From NCBI GenBank assembly GCA_029262115.1, contig JAJCZZ010000092.1, forward strand, positions 1 to 37,133: a DNA stretch of 37,133 bases. Reading direction: 5' to 3'. The notes under the pieces were generated by a model. The model was not told the origin of the DNA, did no database searches, and was given only the letters and a program-made list of their open reading frames with translations. Numbering within the stretch: the first letter of the stretch is position 1; each line of letters begins with the position of its first letter. This DNA comes from Gemmatimonadota bacterium. Its GTDB lineage: Bacteria > Gemmatimonadota > Gemmatimonadetes > Longimicrobiales > Gaopeijiaceae. Of this stretch, positions 24,610-32,170 are shown piece by piece. The position numbers and the translations under genes are program-made.

Positions 24610-27315
24610 ATGCCGCCTGCCCTGATCCGGACCGTGCTGATGAGGGTGGTCGGCGACGGCCCGGTGGGCCGGAGCATCGTCGGCGATCTGGCAGAGGAGT
24701 TCGAGTCGCGGGCGCAGCGGTCGCGGACGAAAGCTCGTTGGTGGTACCGGCGGGAAGCGGCGGGCGTATTGGCCCGATCCGCGATGCGCCGCGTGAGAGG
24801 GCAGGGAGCGTGGGAACGACGGCCGGTCAGTGGGCCTGTACATCAAACGGGGGATGGGATGATGGGAGAGTGGATTTCCGAGTTTCGACTGGCCATACGT
24901 TCGTTGAGGCGCGCGCCTGGCTTCACGACCGTAACGGTTCTCACGCTGGGCCTGGCCATCGGGTCGAACGCTGCGGTGTTCAGCGTCGTGGACGGCGTGC
25001 TGCTGAAGCCACTTCCGTTTCCCGATGCGGACCGGCTGGTCGTGTTCGAGTCCAGCGCGCCCGGGGTGAGCACCCCCCCGGTGTTTCCGGTGTCGCCGGA
25101 GTTCGAGGCGCAATACCGGGAGGCTCCGTCCATCGAGGACCTGGGTCTGTACCGCCCGTTCGGTGGCACGCTCCGCCTCGATGACCGGGTGGATCGGATC
25201 GCCATGGCGACCGTCTCCGGAACGTTGTTCCCCACGTTGTCAGTTCAACCCGTCCTGGGGCGGCTGGCCACAGAAGAGGAGCTCTTGGCCGCTCCTGCGG
25301 ACCGACCCGTGCTGCTCAGTCATGCCGTCTGGCAGTCGTACTTCGGCGGCGATCCGGGCGTGCTGGGAAGGGTCGAGGACATCGGCGGGGGTATGCGCAC
25401 CATCATCGGCGTGATGGGTCCGGATTTCGACTTCCCCACGGGTGACACCGGTGCGTGGATCCCGTTCACGGTGCAGAACCCCCAGGGGTTCACCGGGAAC
25501 TTCAGTTGGCACCTTGTCGGTCGAATGCGGGACGGCGCCACGGCGGACAAAGTCCTCGCCCAGGTTCGGCCGTTGGCGGACCGCCTCCAGGAAGACTACG
25601 CAAGCGCGTCTCGATACGTCGCGTTCCTCCGTGACGGTCGGTACCAACCCGTGGTCACGCCCCTGTTGGAGGACCAGGTGGGAGACCTGCGCGATCCCCT
25701 GTGGATCCTCTTAGGCACGGTTGGATTCGTTCTTCTCATCGCGTGTGCGAATGTCGCCAACCTGTTTTTGGTCCGGGCCGAGACCCAGCAGCGCGACATG
25801 GCCGTGCGCGCCGCCATGGGCTCCGGTCGAGCGCGACTGATTCGCGGTCGCATGGCGGAGGCGCTGGTGTTGGCTGCCGCGGGGTGCGTTCTGGGCATCG
25901 GACTGGCAGGTATCGGCATCCCGTTCCTGGTGGGGGCCGCGCCCGACGGGATCCCGCGCCTCGATCAGGTGGGCCTGAATGCGACGGTGCTGGCGTTCAG
26001 CGCAGCCGTTTCCGTGGTGGCGGCGCTTCTGTTCGGTCTGCTGCCCGCGATTCACTTCACGGCCCCGGGTCTGCTGTCCGGCCTGCGCTCAGCAGGTCGG
26101 GGAACCGCCCGCGCAGGGCGGCGCGCGCCGTGGCGGGATGCTCTGGTCGTGGTCCAGACCGCCCTGGCCTTGATCCTGTTGGTGGGCTCCGGTCTTCTGG
26201 TGCGCAGCTTCGATCGACTGCGGAACATCGATCCGGGCTTCGACGCCGACGGTGTCCTGACCTTCCAGTATGCCCCTCCCGCCAGCACCTACCCCACCGG
26301 TGTGGAGGACGCGGCGCTCTATACCCGGTTCGCGGAAGAACTCCTGAGCCTGCCCGGCGTGGCGTCCGTGGGCGGAACCAGCATCCTCCCTCTGGCCGAT
26401 AGAGCGGCCGGAACCGCCTTCGTATTCGAGGGCGTGCCCGCCAACGGGGGATTGGAGCCCATGCTGCAGTTCTCGTTCGTCACGCCCGGATACTTCGAGA
26501 CCATGGAAATCGCCGTCGTGGCTGGGCGGGCGTTCGTGTCGGCGGATCACGAAAGCCCCGGGGGTGCTGTGGTGGTGAGTCGGAGCCTCGCGGAGCGATT
26601 CTGGCCGGGAGACGATCCGCTTGGAAAGCAGTTGCGACCCGCCGGAGACACCGTCCAGTGGCGTGGTGTGGTGGGGGTCGTCGAGGACGTCCGGATCGAG
26701 GACCTCCGTGAGGAACCCCAGCCCATGGTGTACCAGCCGATAATTCCCAGAGAGGGGCTCCAGGCGTTCCGGGCCCTTTCCTCGCCACGGGTCGTAGTCC
26801 GTGCGGAGGACCCGATGGCGCTGGTGCCCCTCGTTCGCGAGCGGCTGCGGGCCCTGGACGCCAGCCTTCCGATGTACCGGGTCCAGTCCATGGAACAGGT
26901 CATGGCCGACTCGGTACGTCGGCTGTCGTTCACCATGATCGCCCTCAGCGTGGCGGCGGCCATGGCACTGATCTTGGGCGCCGTGGGGTTGTACGGGGTG
27001 CTCTCGTACGTGGTGGCGCAGCGGACACAGGAGATCGGCGTGCGCCTGGCCCTGGGCGCAGGGAAGGACCAGGTGCTGCGGATGGTGGTGGGGCAGGGGG
27101 CGGGGCTGGTGGCGGCCGGGCTGGTCCTGGGCCTGGTGGGCGCCGGCCTCCTCAGCCGAATCCTCCAGGGCCTGCTGTTCGGCACCGAAGCGCTGGACCC
27201 GGTCACGTTCCTAGCCATGGCGGGCGTCATGTTCCTCGTCGGTCTGGGCGCCAGCTTCGTGCCAGCGCGCCGGGCGGCGTCCGTCGACCCGATCCGGTCC
27301 ATGCGCATGGAGTAG
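24610..27315 (+). CDS. ADOP-type duplicated orphan ABC permease (3)
   Basis: A 901-residue protein from ATG 24610 (AAGG seven bases upstream), 8 bp after padR. The cytoplasmic N-terminus contains 'RSIVGDLAEEFESRAQRSRT', the segment found before TM1 in PadR-linked permeases. TM1 lies in 'FTTVTVLTLGLAIGSNAAVF' (about 105-128). A MacB-type periplasmic domain follows, then FtsX domain 1 ('GFVLLIACANVANLFLVRAE', 'DMAVRAAMGSGRARLIRGRM'). A second periplasmic domain starts after 'NIDPGFDADGVLTF', and a second FtsX domain ends the protein ('QEIGVRLALGAGKDQVLRMV', 'ARRAASVDPIRSMRME'). It is the most typical ADOP of the three. No ATPase is nearby. It is flanked on both sides by CadC-like regulators and paralogous exported proteins. 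Confidence 0.92.
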   Translation: MPPALIRTVLMRVVGDGPVGRSIVGDLAEEFESRAQRSRTKARWWYRREAAGVLARSAMRRVRGQGAWERRPVSGPVHQTGDGMMGEWISEFRLAIRSLRRAPGFTTVTVLTLGLAIGSNAAVFSVVDGVLLKPLPFPDADRLVVFESSAPGVSTPPVFPVSPEFEAQYREAPSIEDLGLYRPFGGTLRLDDRVDRIAMATVSGTLFPTLSVQPVLGRLATEEELLAAPADRPVLLSHAVWQSYFGGDPGVLGRVEDIGGGMRTIIGVMGPDFDFPTGDTGAWIPFTVQNPQGFTGNFSWHLVGRMRDGATADKVLAQVRPLADRLQEDYASASRYVAFLRDGRYQPVVTPLLEDQVGDLRDPLWILLGTVGFVLLIACANVANLFLVRAETQQRDMAVRAAMGSGRARLIRGRMAEALVLAAAGCVLGIGLAGIGIPFLVGAAPDGIPRLDQVGLNATVLAFSAAVSVVAALLFGLLPAIHFTAPGLLSGLRSAGRGTARAGRRAPWRDALVVVQTALALILLVGSGLLVRSFDRLRNIDPGFDADGVLTFQYAPPASTYPTGVEDAALYTRFAEELLSLPGVASVGGTSILPLADRAAGTAFVFEGVPANGGLEPMLQFSFVTPGYFETMEIAVVAGRAFVSADHESPGGAVVVSRSLAERFWPGDDPLGKQLRPAGDTVQWRGVVGVVEDVRIEDLREEPQPMVYQPIIPREGLQAFRALSSPRVVVRAEDPMALVPLVRERLRALDASLPMYRVQSMEQVMADSVRRLSFTMIALSVAAAMALILGAVGLYGVLSYVVAQRTQEIGVRLALGAGKDQVLRMVVGQGAGLVAAGLVLGLVGAGLLSRILQGLLFGTEALDPVTFLAMAGVMFLVGLGASFVPARRAASVDPIRSMRME

Positions 27316-27641
27316 CCGCCCTCGTTTCTTCGTGACCGGTGGGTCCTCGCGGGCGGTCGGGCACGGCCGCCGAGGCGGCGCTGGCGGTGACGGTGGGGGA
27401 GAAGGACAGAAAGCCCTTATCATTTGACACCTGACTGATCAGGGGTGAAAGGCCGGGTCTCGCGCGAGGGTTTTCGGCTCAGGTGCGATCCGCCCTTGCT
27501 CGTGTATTGGAGTTCCCTCGAAGCCTGGAAGTGGATAGCCGCGGACGGCCCACCTTCGAGCCCGTGCAACGAAAACGGTCGACCTCGGTATCTTGACGTG
27601 GGCGCGACAGGGGCGAGCGAGGATGGAGATCAGGACGCCGG
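27316..27641. other. Intergenic region before CadC-like gene 2
   Basis: 326 bp without a convincing gene. A gcc-rich hairpin (ggccgcc-ga-ggcggc, near 27366-27380) without a T-run might slow transcription after the ADOP gene. Further on TTGACA (27424-27429) is followed by the palindrome cctga-ctga-tcagg (27430-27443), which could be a -35 box with an overlapping operator for the downstream gene. No clear -10 is seen. Confidence 0.35.
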
Positions 27642-28493
27642 ATGACGAGTGAGGAAGGGAAAGGGCGAAGGCGCGAGGTCCGGTTCGCTGCGTTTCGTTT
27701 CGATCCGGAGACACTCGAGCTCTGGCGCGACGAGGAACCCGTACTCCTCGCCCCGAAACCGGCGCACATCCTCGCGGCCCTGTTGGCCCGGTCGGGGCGC
27801 CTGGTATCCCGCCAGGAGCTCTACGCCGTGGGGTGGGCCGCGGGTACCATCTCCGTCGACCTGGCACTCAACGCGACGGTCCGCCAACTCCGCCGGGCGT
27901 TGGGGGAGCGAGCGAGCGGGGACGGACTGATCCAGACGCTGCCGGGTCGGGGATATCGCTTCGCTGGAGAGGTCCGCACGGTCGAACCGCCGCCGACCGA
28001 GGACCGAGGCGGCGCGTCGGCTAGTGGTCGCCCGGGCCGGACCCGGCTGGCCGGTCGCCGATGGCCCAAGCCGAGCAGGCTGGCCGGGCTGTCGATCGCG
28101 TGCGGGCTGGGCTGGTGGTTCGCCCTGGGAACATCCGCTCCGGCCACCGTCATGGTAACTCCGATCCGTGTGCTCGACGATGCCCGGTCGGCCGTCAACA
28201 GCACGGCACTCGAGGAGGCCATCCGGAGCGAGATGGCGCGCTCGGGAAGGCGTGGGTTCGCGGTTCTGGCTCGAGGGCCTGGGGTTTCGTCGATCAAGAG
28301 CCGCACGTTCACGGTCGAGAGCACCCTCTTCGCCGCCCCAGGAGGTGAGCCCCGCCTCGATGTCCGGGTGGTTCGAAGGGATACCGGCACGATCGTCTGG
28401 TCCGGGTGGTTCGATCCATTCTGCCCGTACTTCCCCAACACTGCCGCCCACGTTGCTTCGTACGTCACGCGCGTCCTCGGCCGGGGGACATGA
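27642..28493 (+). CDS. CadC/ToxR-like winged-helix membrane regulator, short form
   Basis: A 283-residue protein from ATG 27642. The winged helix of the OmpR type occupies about residues 13-108 ('FRFDPETLELWRDEEPVLLA', 'PKPAHILAALLARSGRLVSR', 'LIQTLPGRGYRFAGEV'). A basic, Gly/Arg-rich linker leads to one TM segment (about 147-164, 'LAGLSIACGLGWWFALG'). A short extracytoplasmic domain of about 115 residues follows ('VMVTPIRVLDDA', 'EPRLDVRVVRRDTGTIVWSG'), a TolB/FlgO-like fold. It has no TPR repeats, unlike the regulator at 21174-22979. It is convergent with the lipoprotein gene at 28524, with only 30 bp between them. Likely a one-component membrane regulator; signal and targets unknown. Confidence 0.82.
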   Translation: MTSEEGKGRRREVRFAAFRFDPETLELWRDEEPVLLAPKPAHILAALLARSGRLVSRQELYAVGWAAGTISVDLALNATVRQLRRALGERASGDGLIQTLPGRGYRFAGEVRTVEPPPTEDRGGASASGRPGRTRLAGRRWPKPSRLAGLSIACGLGWWFALGTSAPATVMVTPIRVLDDARSAVNSTALEEAIRSEMARSGRRGFAVLARGPGVSSIKSRTFTVESTLFAAPGGEPRLDVRVVRRDTGTIVWSGWFDPFCPYFPNTAAHVASYVTRVLGRGT

Positions 28494-28523
28494 CGCGGGC
28501 GGGGGTGTGTCCGTATCCGGACA

Positions 28524-29678
28524 TCACGGATCTCGGAGCGGAAGCACCACGCTCGGCGTCGACGTTGAGTCCAGCACCATGCGGCCGACGTCGAGATCCA
28601 GATCCCACATCCGTGGATCGGCGTAGTCGCTGAGTGGAAGCGGCTGAGAGGCCCAATCGACGAGCCCCAGAAACTCCCTGAAGTACCGGTACCGCCCGTC
28701 GTCACCCATGAGCAGATTGGCTCGCCCGAGAAGGTAGGGCGGGTCGGGGCTGATGAGAAGTCGGGTCGTGCGATGCCTTGGAGCGGTGCGGTCGATCGCG
28801 TCCACGGTCAGCCCATTCACCGTGTCCATGCGATTGAACAGGACGTCCGCGACGAGCGTTTCGACCCCGTTGACGAGACGAGTGCTCACGGAGCGGACTT
28901 CGTACGCTCCCCGCCAGGGGATTCCTCCGCCGCCGGGGCCGCCGATCATCGCGTAGCCGGGGAGCGTGAAGCGGTCTCCCGGCTCGAGGTCCATGGATGC
29001 CAGCACGTAGGGAGCCGTGAGCACGTTGATGGATCCCTCGGGGAGCGTGACGCGATCCGCTGGCATCGGCTCCTCCGATCCACGACTGTCCACTTCGATC
29101 CGGGTGAGTTCGCTGCCGTCCACCGATCCGATCAAGGGCCCGGCCGTTCCGGGCATGATTCGCTCGCTCATCGACAGTCGCCCGTCGGTGCGGACCCGAT
29201 CAAATCCGTTCCAGAGGGCGTTCTGGATTCGCCAGGTCACGACGAGACCCGGCTCCTGCAGGGGCTCGATGACCGCCGGCAGTTGCCCGTCCCAGCCCCC
29301 GCTGTGTACGGCTCGGTCCACCTCGAGAAGGACGACGCTGCTGAGTTGGACCTCCTCCTGTCCCGACAGGTCGTACATCACCTGTAGGTACCGGGCGCGG
29401 ATCGGACGAAACCGGTCCAGGTCGACGTCGAGGTCATCCATGGTCAGGTGACGCCACGGAGTCGGGGTGGCTACATCGAGAACCTGAGACGCCTCCTGCG
29501 GAGGGGCGTCGCTCTCGCATGCACCCGCCGTCATGAGCGCGACCAGCAGCGAGATGGCGAGTCGCGATTCTCTGACGCCGGACCATCGCGTGGCGCCTCG
29601 GCGTATCCTGCCCGGGGGGGTCCGTTGGTTGGCCCCCCGTTCGTCAGACCCCTGCCGCGTTCTCCTCATCGTCGCCAT
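28524..29678 (-). CDS. Lipoprotein, paralogue of the exported protein at 23194-24072
   Basis: A 384-residue protein from ATG 29678 (29669 also possible). A long basic N-terminus precedes the hydrophobic stretch 'LAISLLVALMTAGAC'. The lipobox cysteine is Cys54 from this start, so the true start may be further downstream. The mature part is beta-rich: 'QVMYDLSGQEEVQLSSVVLL', 'GLVVTWRIQNALWNGFDRVR', then 'PYVLASMDLEPGDRFTLPGY', the block shared with the protein at 23194-24072. A Gly-rich loop ('MIGGPGGGGIPW') follows, and the end is 'PPYLLGRANLLMGDDG'. Conversion of a parent protein to lipid-anchored and free forms would explain the pair. Function unknown; a role in envelope lipid or lipoprotein handling together with the ADOP is inferred from gene order only. 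Confidence 0.7.
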   Translation of the reverse strand: MATMRRTRQGSDERGANQRTPPGRIRRGATRWSGVRESRLAISLLVALMTAGACESDAPPQEASQVLDVATPTPWRHLTMDDLDVDLDRFRPIRARYLQVMYDLSGQEEVQLSSVVLLEVDRAVHSGGWDGQLPAVIEPLQEPGLVVTWRIQNALWNGFDRVRTDGRLSMSERIMPGTAGPLIGSVDGSELTRIEVDSRGSEEPMPADRVTLPEGSINVLTAPYVLASMDLEPGDRFTLPGYAMIGGPGGGGIPWRGAYEVRSVSTRLVNGVETLVADVLFNRMDTVNGLTVDAIDRTAPRHRTTRLLISPDPPYLLGRANLLMGDDGRYRYFREFLGLVDWASQPLPLSDYADPRMWDLDLDVGRMVLDSTSTPSVVLPLRDP

Positions 29679-29823
29679 CGCTCCGTCTGTAGGTTCGGGG
29701 TTCGCTCCCGAGGTTCTCTCTGGTCGTCGGGATTGGTTCACGGTGCGGAGGATGGACGGCGCCCCATCGGCCGCCAATGATGGACGTGCGACATCGGTAT
29801 GATGGCTATGTGAAGTCAGGCGA

Positions 29824-31074
29824 TCAGTTGGCGCCCGTCGGCTGCCGCGTCCCCTCGAGGTTCAGACCTTCCCCCGGACTTCGGAAGCGAAACGACCGGG
29901 CCCGGTCCGGACCTACGTCGAACGTCGCCGTCAGGCGGGGATTGGCCTCCAGCGCGAAACGATGTTCGCCCAAGTAGACCAGCCGCTGATTCCTACCCCT
30001 ACGCCGGAACGCCAGGCCGCCGTCCACCTCCACCACGTCGTAGCGGCCAAGAACGGTCCGGTATGAACCCGTGTAGGTCCGCGCCGCGTCATCGGGTAGT
30101 GCCACTTCGACGGGCTCGGGCTGGTCCACCGCATATCCCTCCGGTCGAAAATCCGACGGGACCTCTCCCGAGAGGAACGTGGCCACCATCTCGTCGACGA
30201 GGGTCGGCCGGTGCTCCAGAATTTGGTGGAAGGTCTCATACACCCAGACCGTCCGGAGCTCATCGGACGGACCGACCTCGGCCATCTGCTCCTCGTAGCC
30301 CCGTCGGGTCGCCTCCGGATCCAATGCCGTGGGACCGATGACCTGGACGTCGAGCAATGGGATTCGCAGGTTCCGAAGGATGGGGTTGAGGTCTACGATC
30401 AGATTCTCGCGCCAATATTGGAAGACGGCGGTTCGTCCCGTTCCTATGAACATGCCGTGGTACAGGAGGCGCCGGTCGGGGTCGAGGACGGTCGGCAGAT
30501 TGAACTGCCGCCAGACCTCTGGGTCGGCATACGTGCGCACGTTGTTCGCGGTCAACTCGTCGGCTGCCGCGGGCCGGGCGGCCGGGTCGTCGGGAAACCA
30601 ACTCCGATCGCTGGTGATCCCACCGTCGAGATTGATGATACCCCGTACCACGTCGGGACGGGCGGCGGCCAGCTCCAGAGCGATCGTGGAGCCGAATGAG
30701 TGACCGACGACAACCACCTCGCGCACCTCCTCCTCATCCAGGAGGCGGGAGAGCTGGCGTACAGCATTGTCGTGCCAGGGCGATCCGTCCGTGTCCAGCG
30801 GCAGGCCGGGATCGGGCGTGGCGCCGTACCCCGGCAACGTGACCGAATACATCGTGTAGTGGTCCGCGTTGCGCTCCATGAAGCGGTCGAACGCCCACCA
30901 CCCGCAGGCCGCACAGGGGATGAGAATCAGAACCTGCTCCCCCTCGCCTCGCCGCTCGATCTGGGGTAGCGGAGCCGCGTCGACCTTAGTCCGCACTTGG
31001 GCCGCACCCTCGGAAGGGCCGGCGCCGAGGCCAAAGAGTATCGCCACCTATGTCAGTACTCGCGTCGTCATCAT
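29824..31074 (-). pseudogene. Alpha/beta hydrolase with a stop codon inside its signal peptide
   Basis: The main frame from GTG 31047 encodes 407 residues: an alpha/beta hydrolase fold with 'EQVLILIPCAACGWWAFDRF', the oxyanion region 'VTLPGYGATP', and nucleophile elbow GHSFG (Ser117) in 'VREVVVVGHSFGSTIALELA'. A C-terminal lipocalin-like beta domain follows ('RTYTGSYRTVLGRYDVVEVD', 'FEANP'-like 'FALEANPRLTATFDV'). The expected signal peptide lies upstream in the same frame: ATG ATG at 31074-31069 encodes 'MMTTRVLT', then TAG at 31050-31048, then 'VAILFGLGAGPSEGAAQ'. A clear ribosome binding site (CAGGAG) precedes the ATG pair. The start was therefore 31074, and a nonsense change separates it from the rest. 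Re-initiation at the GTG right after the stop would give a protein with a shortened, probably non-functional signal. Confidence 0.75.
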
Positions 31075-31156
31075 CCCCCAAACTCCTGGTTCATAGAATA
31101 GGCGCCGCTCTGGCTTGCCACGATCTGGTGTCGTCGGCCCGTCCTTCCCCGTTATA

Positions 31157-31190
31157 TCGGTAACCGATTATCGGTGACCGAGTATACCGA
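31157..31190 (-). promoter_or_regulatory. Double palindromic operator TCGGTNACCGA before hydrolase gene
   Basis: tcggtaaccga (31157-31167) and tcggtgaccga (31171-31181) are two 11-bp palindromes with a 14-bp period, followed by a half-site accga at 31186-31190. They lie 83-116 bp upstream of the original hydrolase start. Sites of this form are typical for TetR-family repressors; a TetR gene remnant occurs at 19849 but no link is shown. Confidence 0.55.
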
Positions 31191-31214
31191 ACGATTGATC
31201 CGGATGTCCAGGGT

Positions 31215-31317
31215 CGGCGTGAGCTCTCAAGCCAGGGGGAATGCGCGTCGGGTCCGAAGGTCGATGTCCGAGGACTTCCGGGATCGATTGTCGTCATGAC
31301 AATAATTGTGATAACAA
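31215..31317 (-). pseudogene. Remnant copy of the marR promoter and first codons
   Basis: Read on the minus strand, this stretch matches the operator and 5' end of the intact marR gene (33661 down to about 33550). The operator ttgtgataacaa (31306-31317) corresponds to ttgttataacaa (33650-33661). The start codon position holds ATC instead of ATG (31284-31282), 22 bp from the operator against 23 bp in the intact copy. The next codons read 'PEVLGHRPSDPTRIPPG' against 'PEVLADRLGTRRAFPPG'. After about 20 codons similarity ends. It is a truncated, startless duplicate. Confidence 0.65.
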
Positions 31318-31456
31318 CTAAACTTCCCAAGATGATTCCGCCAGAGCGGCGTGTGCCGGCGACCGCTCTCGTAACGAGGTAGGCGCAGACGCGCTCTCGC
31401 TCATATTCTTCGATCAGGCCTGGTCGGCCGGCAAACCGGGACTACGGGGGGGTGGC

Positions 31457-31777
31457 GTGATGATTCGAGGATGGAAGAGCAGGACCCGACACGGCCCTCG
31501 AACGGTGTGGATCGGACGATTCGCGTTCGACGAGGGAAGCCTCGAGCTCTTCGATGGCAAACGCCCCGTCTCACTGCAGCCGAAGCCGTCCCTCGTGTTG
31601 GCCGAGCTCGTCTCGGCCCGGGGAGCCTTGGTCGAGCGGAATCGCCTCTACGACGCCGCGTGGGGCGACACCGTGGTGGAGTTTGATCTCGCCCTGAACC
31701 GATGCATTCGCGATATCCGAGCCGCCTTGGGAGACGCCGACGACTGGAATCGCTCCAGATCCTTGAGCATCGGATAG
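31457..31777 (+). pseudogene. Truncated CadC-like winged-helix gene
   Basis: The frame from ATG 31457 encodes 106 residues. Residues 18-93 are an OmpR-type winged helix ('FAFDEGSLELFDGKRPVSLQ', 'PKPSLVLAELVSARGALVER', 'EFDLALNRCIRDIRAALGD'). Intact proteins go on with 'xxxxPRFIxTVPRRGYRFxA' to finish the wing and then a TM and sensory part. Here homology stops at 'ALGD' (about 31733-31738), and the remaining residues are antisense to the ADOP fragment coded on the other strand. The gene is therefore cut by the rearrangement breakpoint near 31740 and lacks the wing strand and everything after it. Confidence 0.7.
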
Positions 31778-32019
31778 CTCAGGATCTCGTCGCACCCCCC
31801 CGCCTGGCCGCAGGACGTGGAGCCCGGGCTGGGGCCGGGGGCGACGAAGTTGACCAGCCGATCGGGGTCCGGGACGGGCAGGGGCTGGAGAAGCATCTGG
31901 TCGAACAGTGAGTAGATCGCTGCATTCGCCCCGATCCCGAGGGCCAGTGACAATACGGCGACGCCTGTGACGAACGGCGTCTTGAGCAGTGGGCGGGCGG
32001 CCCCCCTGATTCCCCTCAT
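31740..32019 (-). pseudogene. Truncated ADOP-type permease (4)
   Basis: From ATG 32019, preceded by a strong Shine-Dalgarno (GGAGGTGGAGG), the minus strand encodes 'RGIRGAARPLLKTPFVTGVA' and 'VLSLALGIGANAAIYSLFDQ', the cytoplasmic segment and TM1 of an FtsX/MacB-type permease. It continues 'LLQPLPVPDPDRLVNFV', a Gly/Ser loop with two cysteines ('STSCGQAGGCDEI'), and 'LSYPMLKDLERFQS'. ADOP proteins continue with 'xxFxGIAAHRxF..' and about 700 more residues. Here similarity ends at about 31745 and the frame runs into the antisense of the winged-helix gene, stopping at 31648. The N-terminal 90 residues therefore remain. No padR gene precedes it. Confidence 0.7.
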
Positions 32020-32143
32020 CGCCTCCACCTCCCCTCCGGTTGACGGGACGCGCCTTTCGCGTCCCCCGAGCCCCGACGGCACGGCCCTTCCCTGCGCGTA
32101 CCGAGTCGGCTGTAGCGCCCGGTTGCCCGGTTGTGAACCGCGA

Positions 32144-32165
32144 CCCGCCGAGCCGACTCGGCGGG
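32144..32165. terminator. Strong hairpin after the DoxX-DUF6790 gene
   Basis: A perfect 9-bp stem (cccgccgag, 32144-32152, with ctcggcggg, 32157-32165) around a 4-base loop lies just downstream of the minus-strand stop at 32171. No T-run follows, so it may act as a weak terminator or a 3' end stabiliser. Confidence 0.4.
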
Positions 32166-32170
32166 GACCT

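Noticed and set aside
32144-32165. Perfect hairpin as an insertion-sequence terminal repeat
   Set aside because: No partner copy in inverted orientation was found nearby and it sits exactly downstream of a stop codon, better explained as a 3' end structure.
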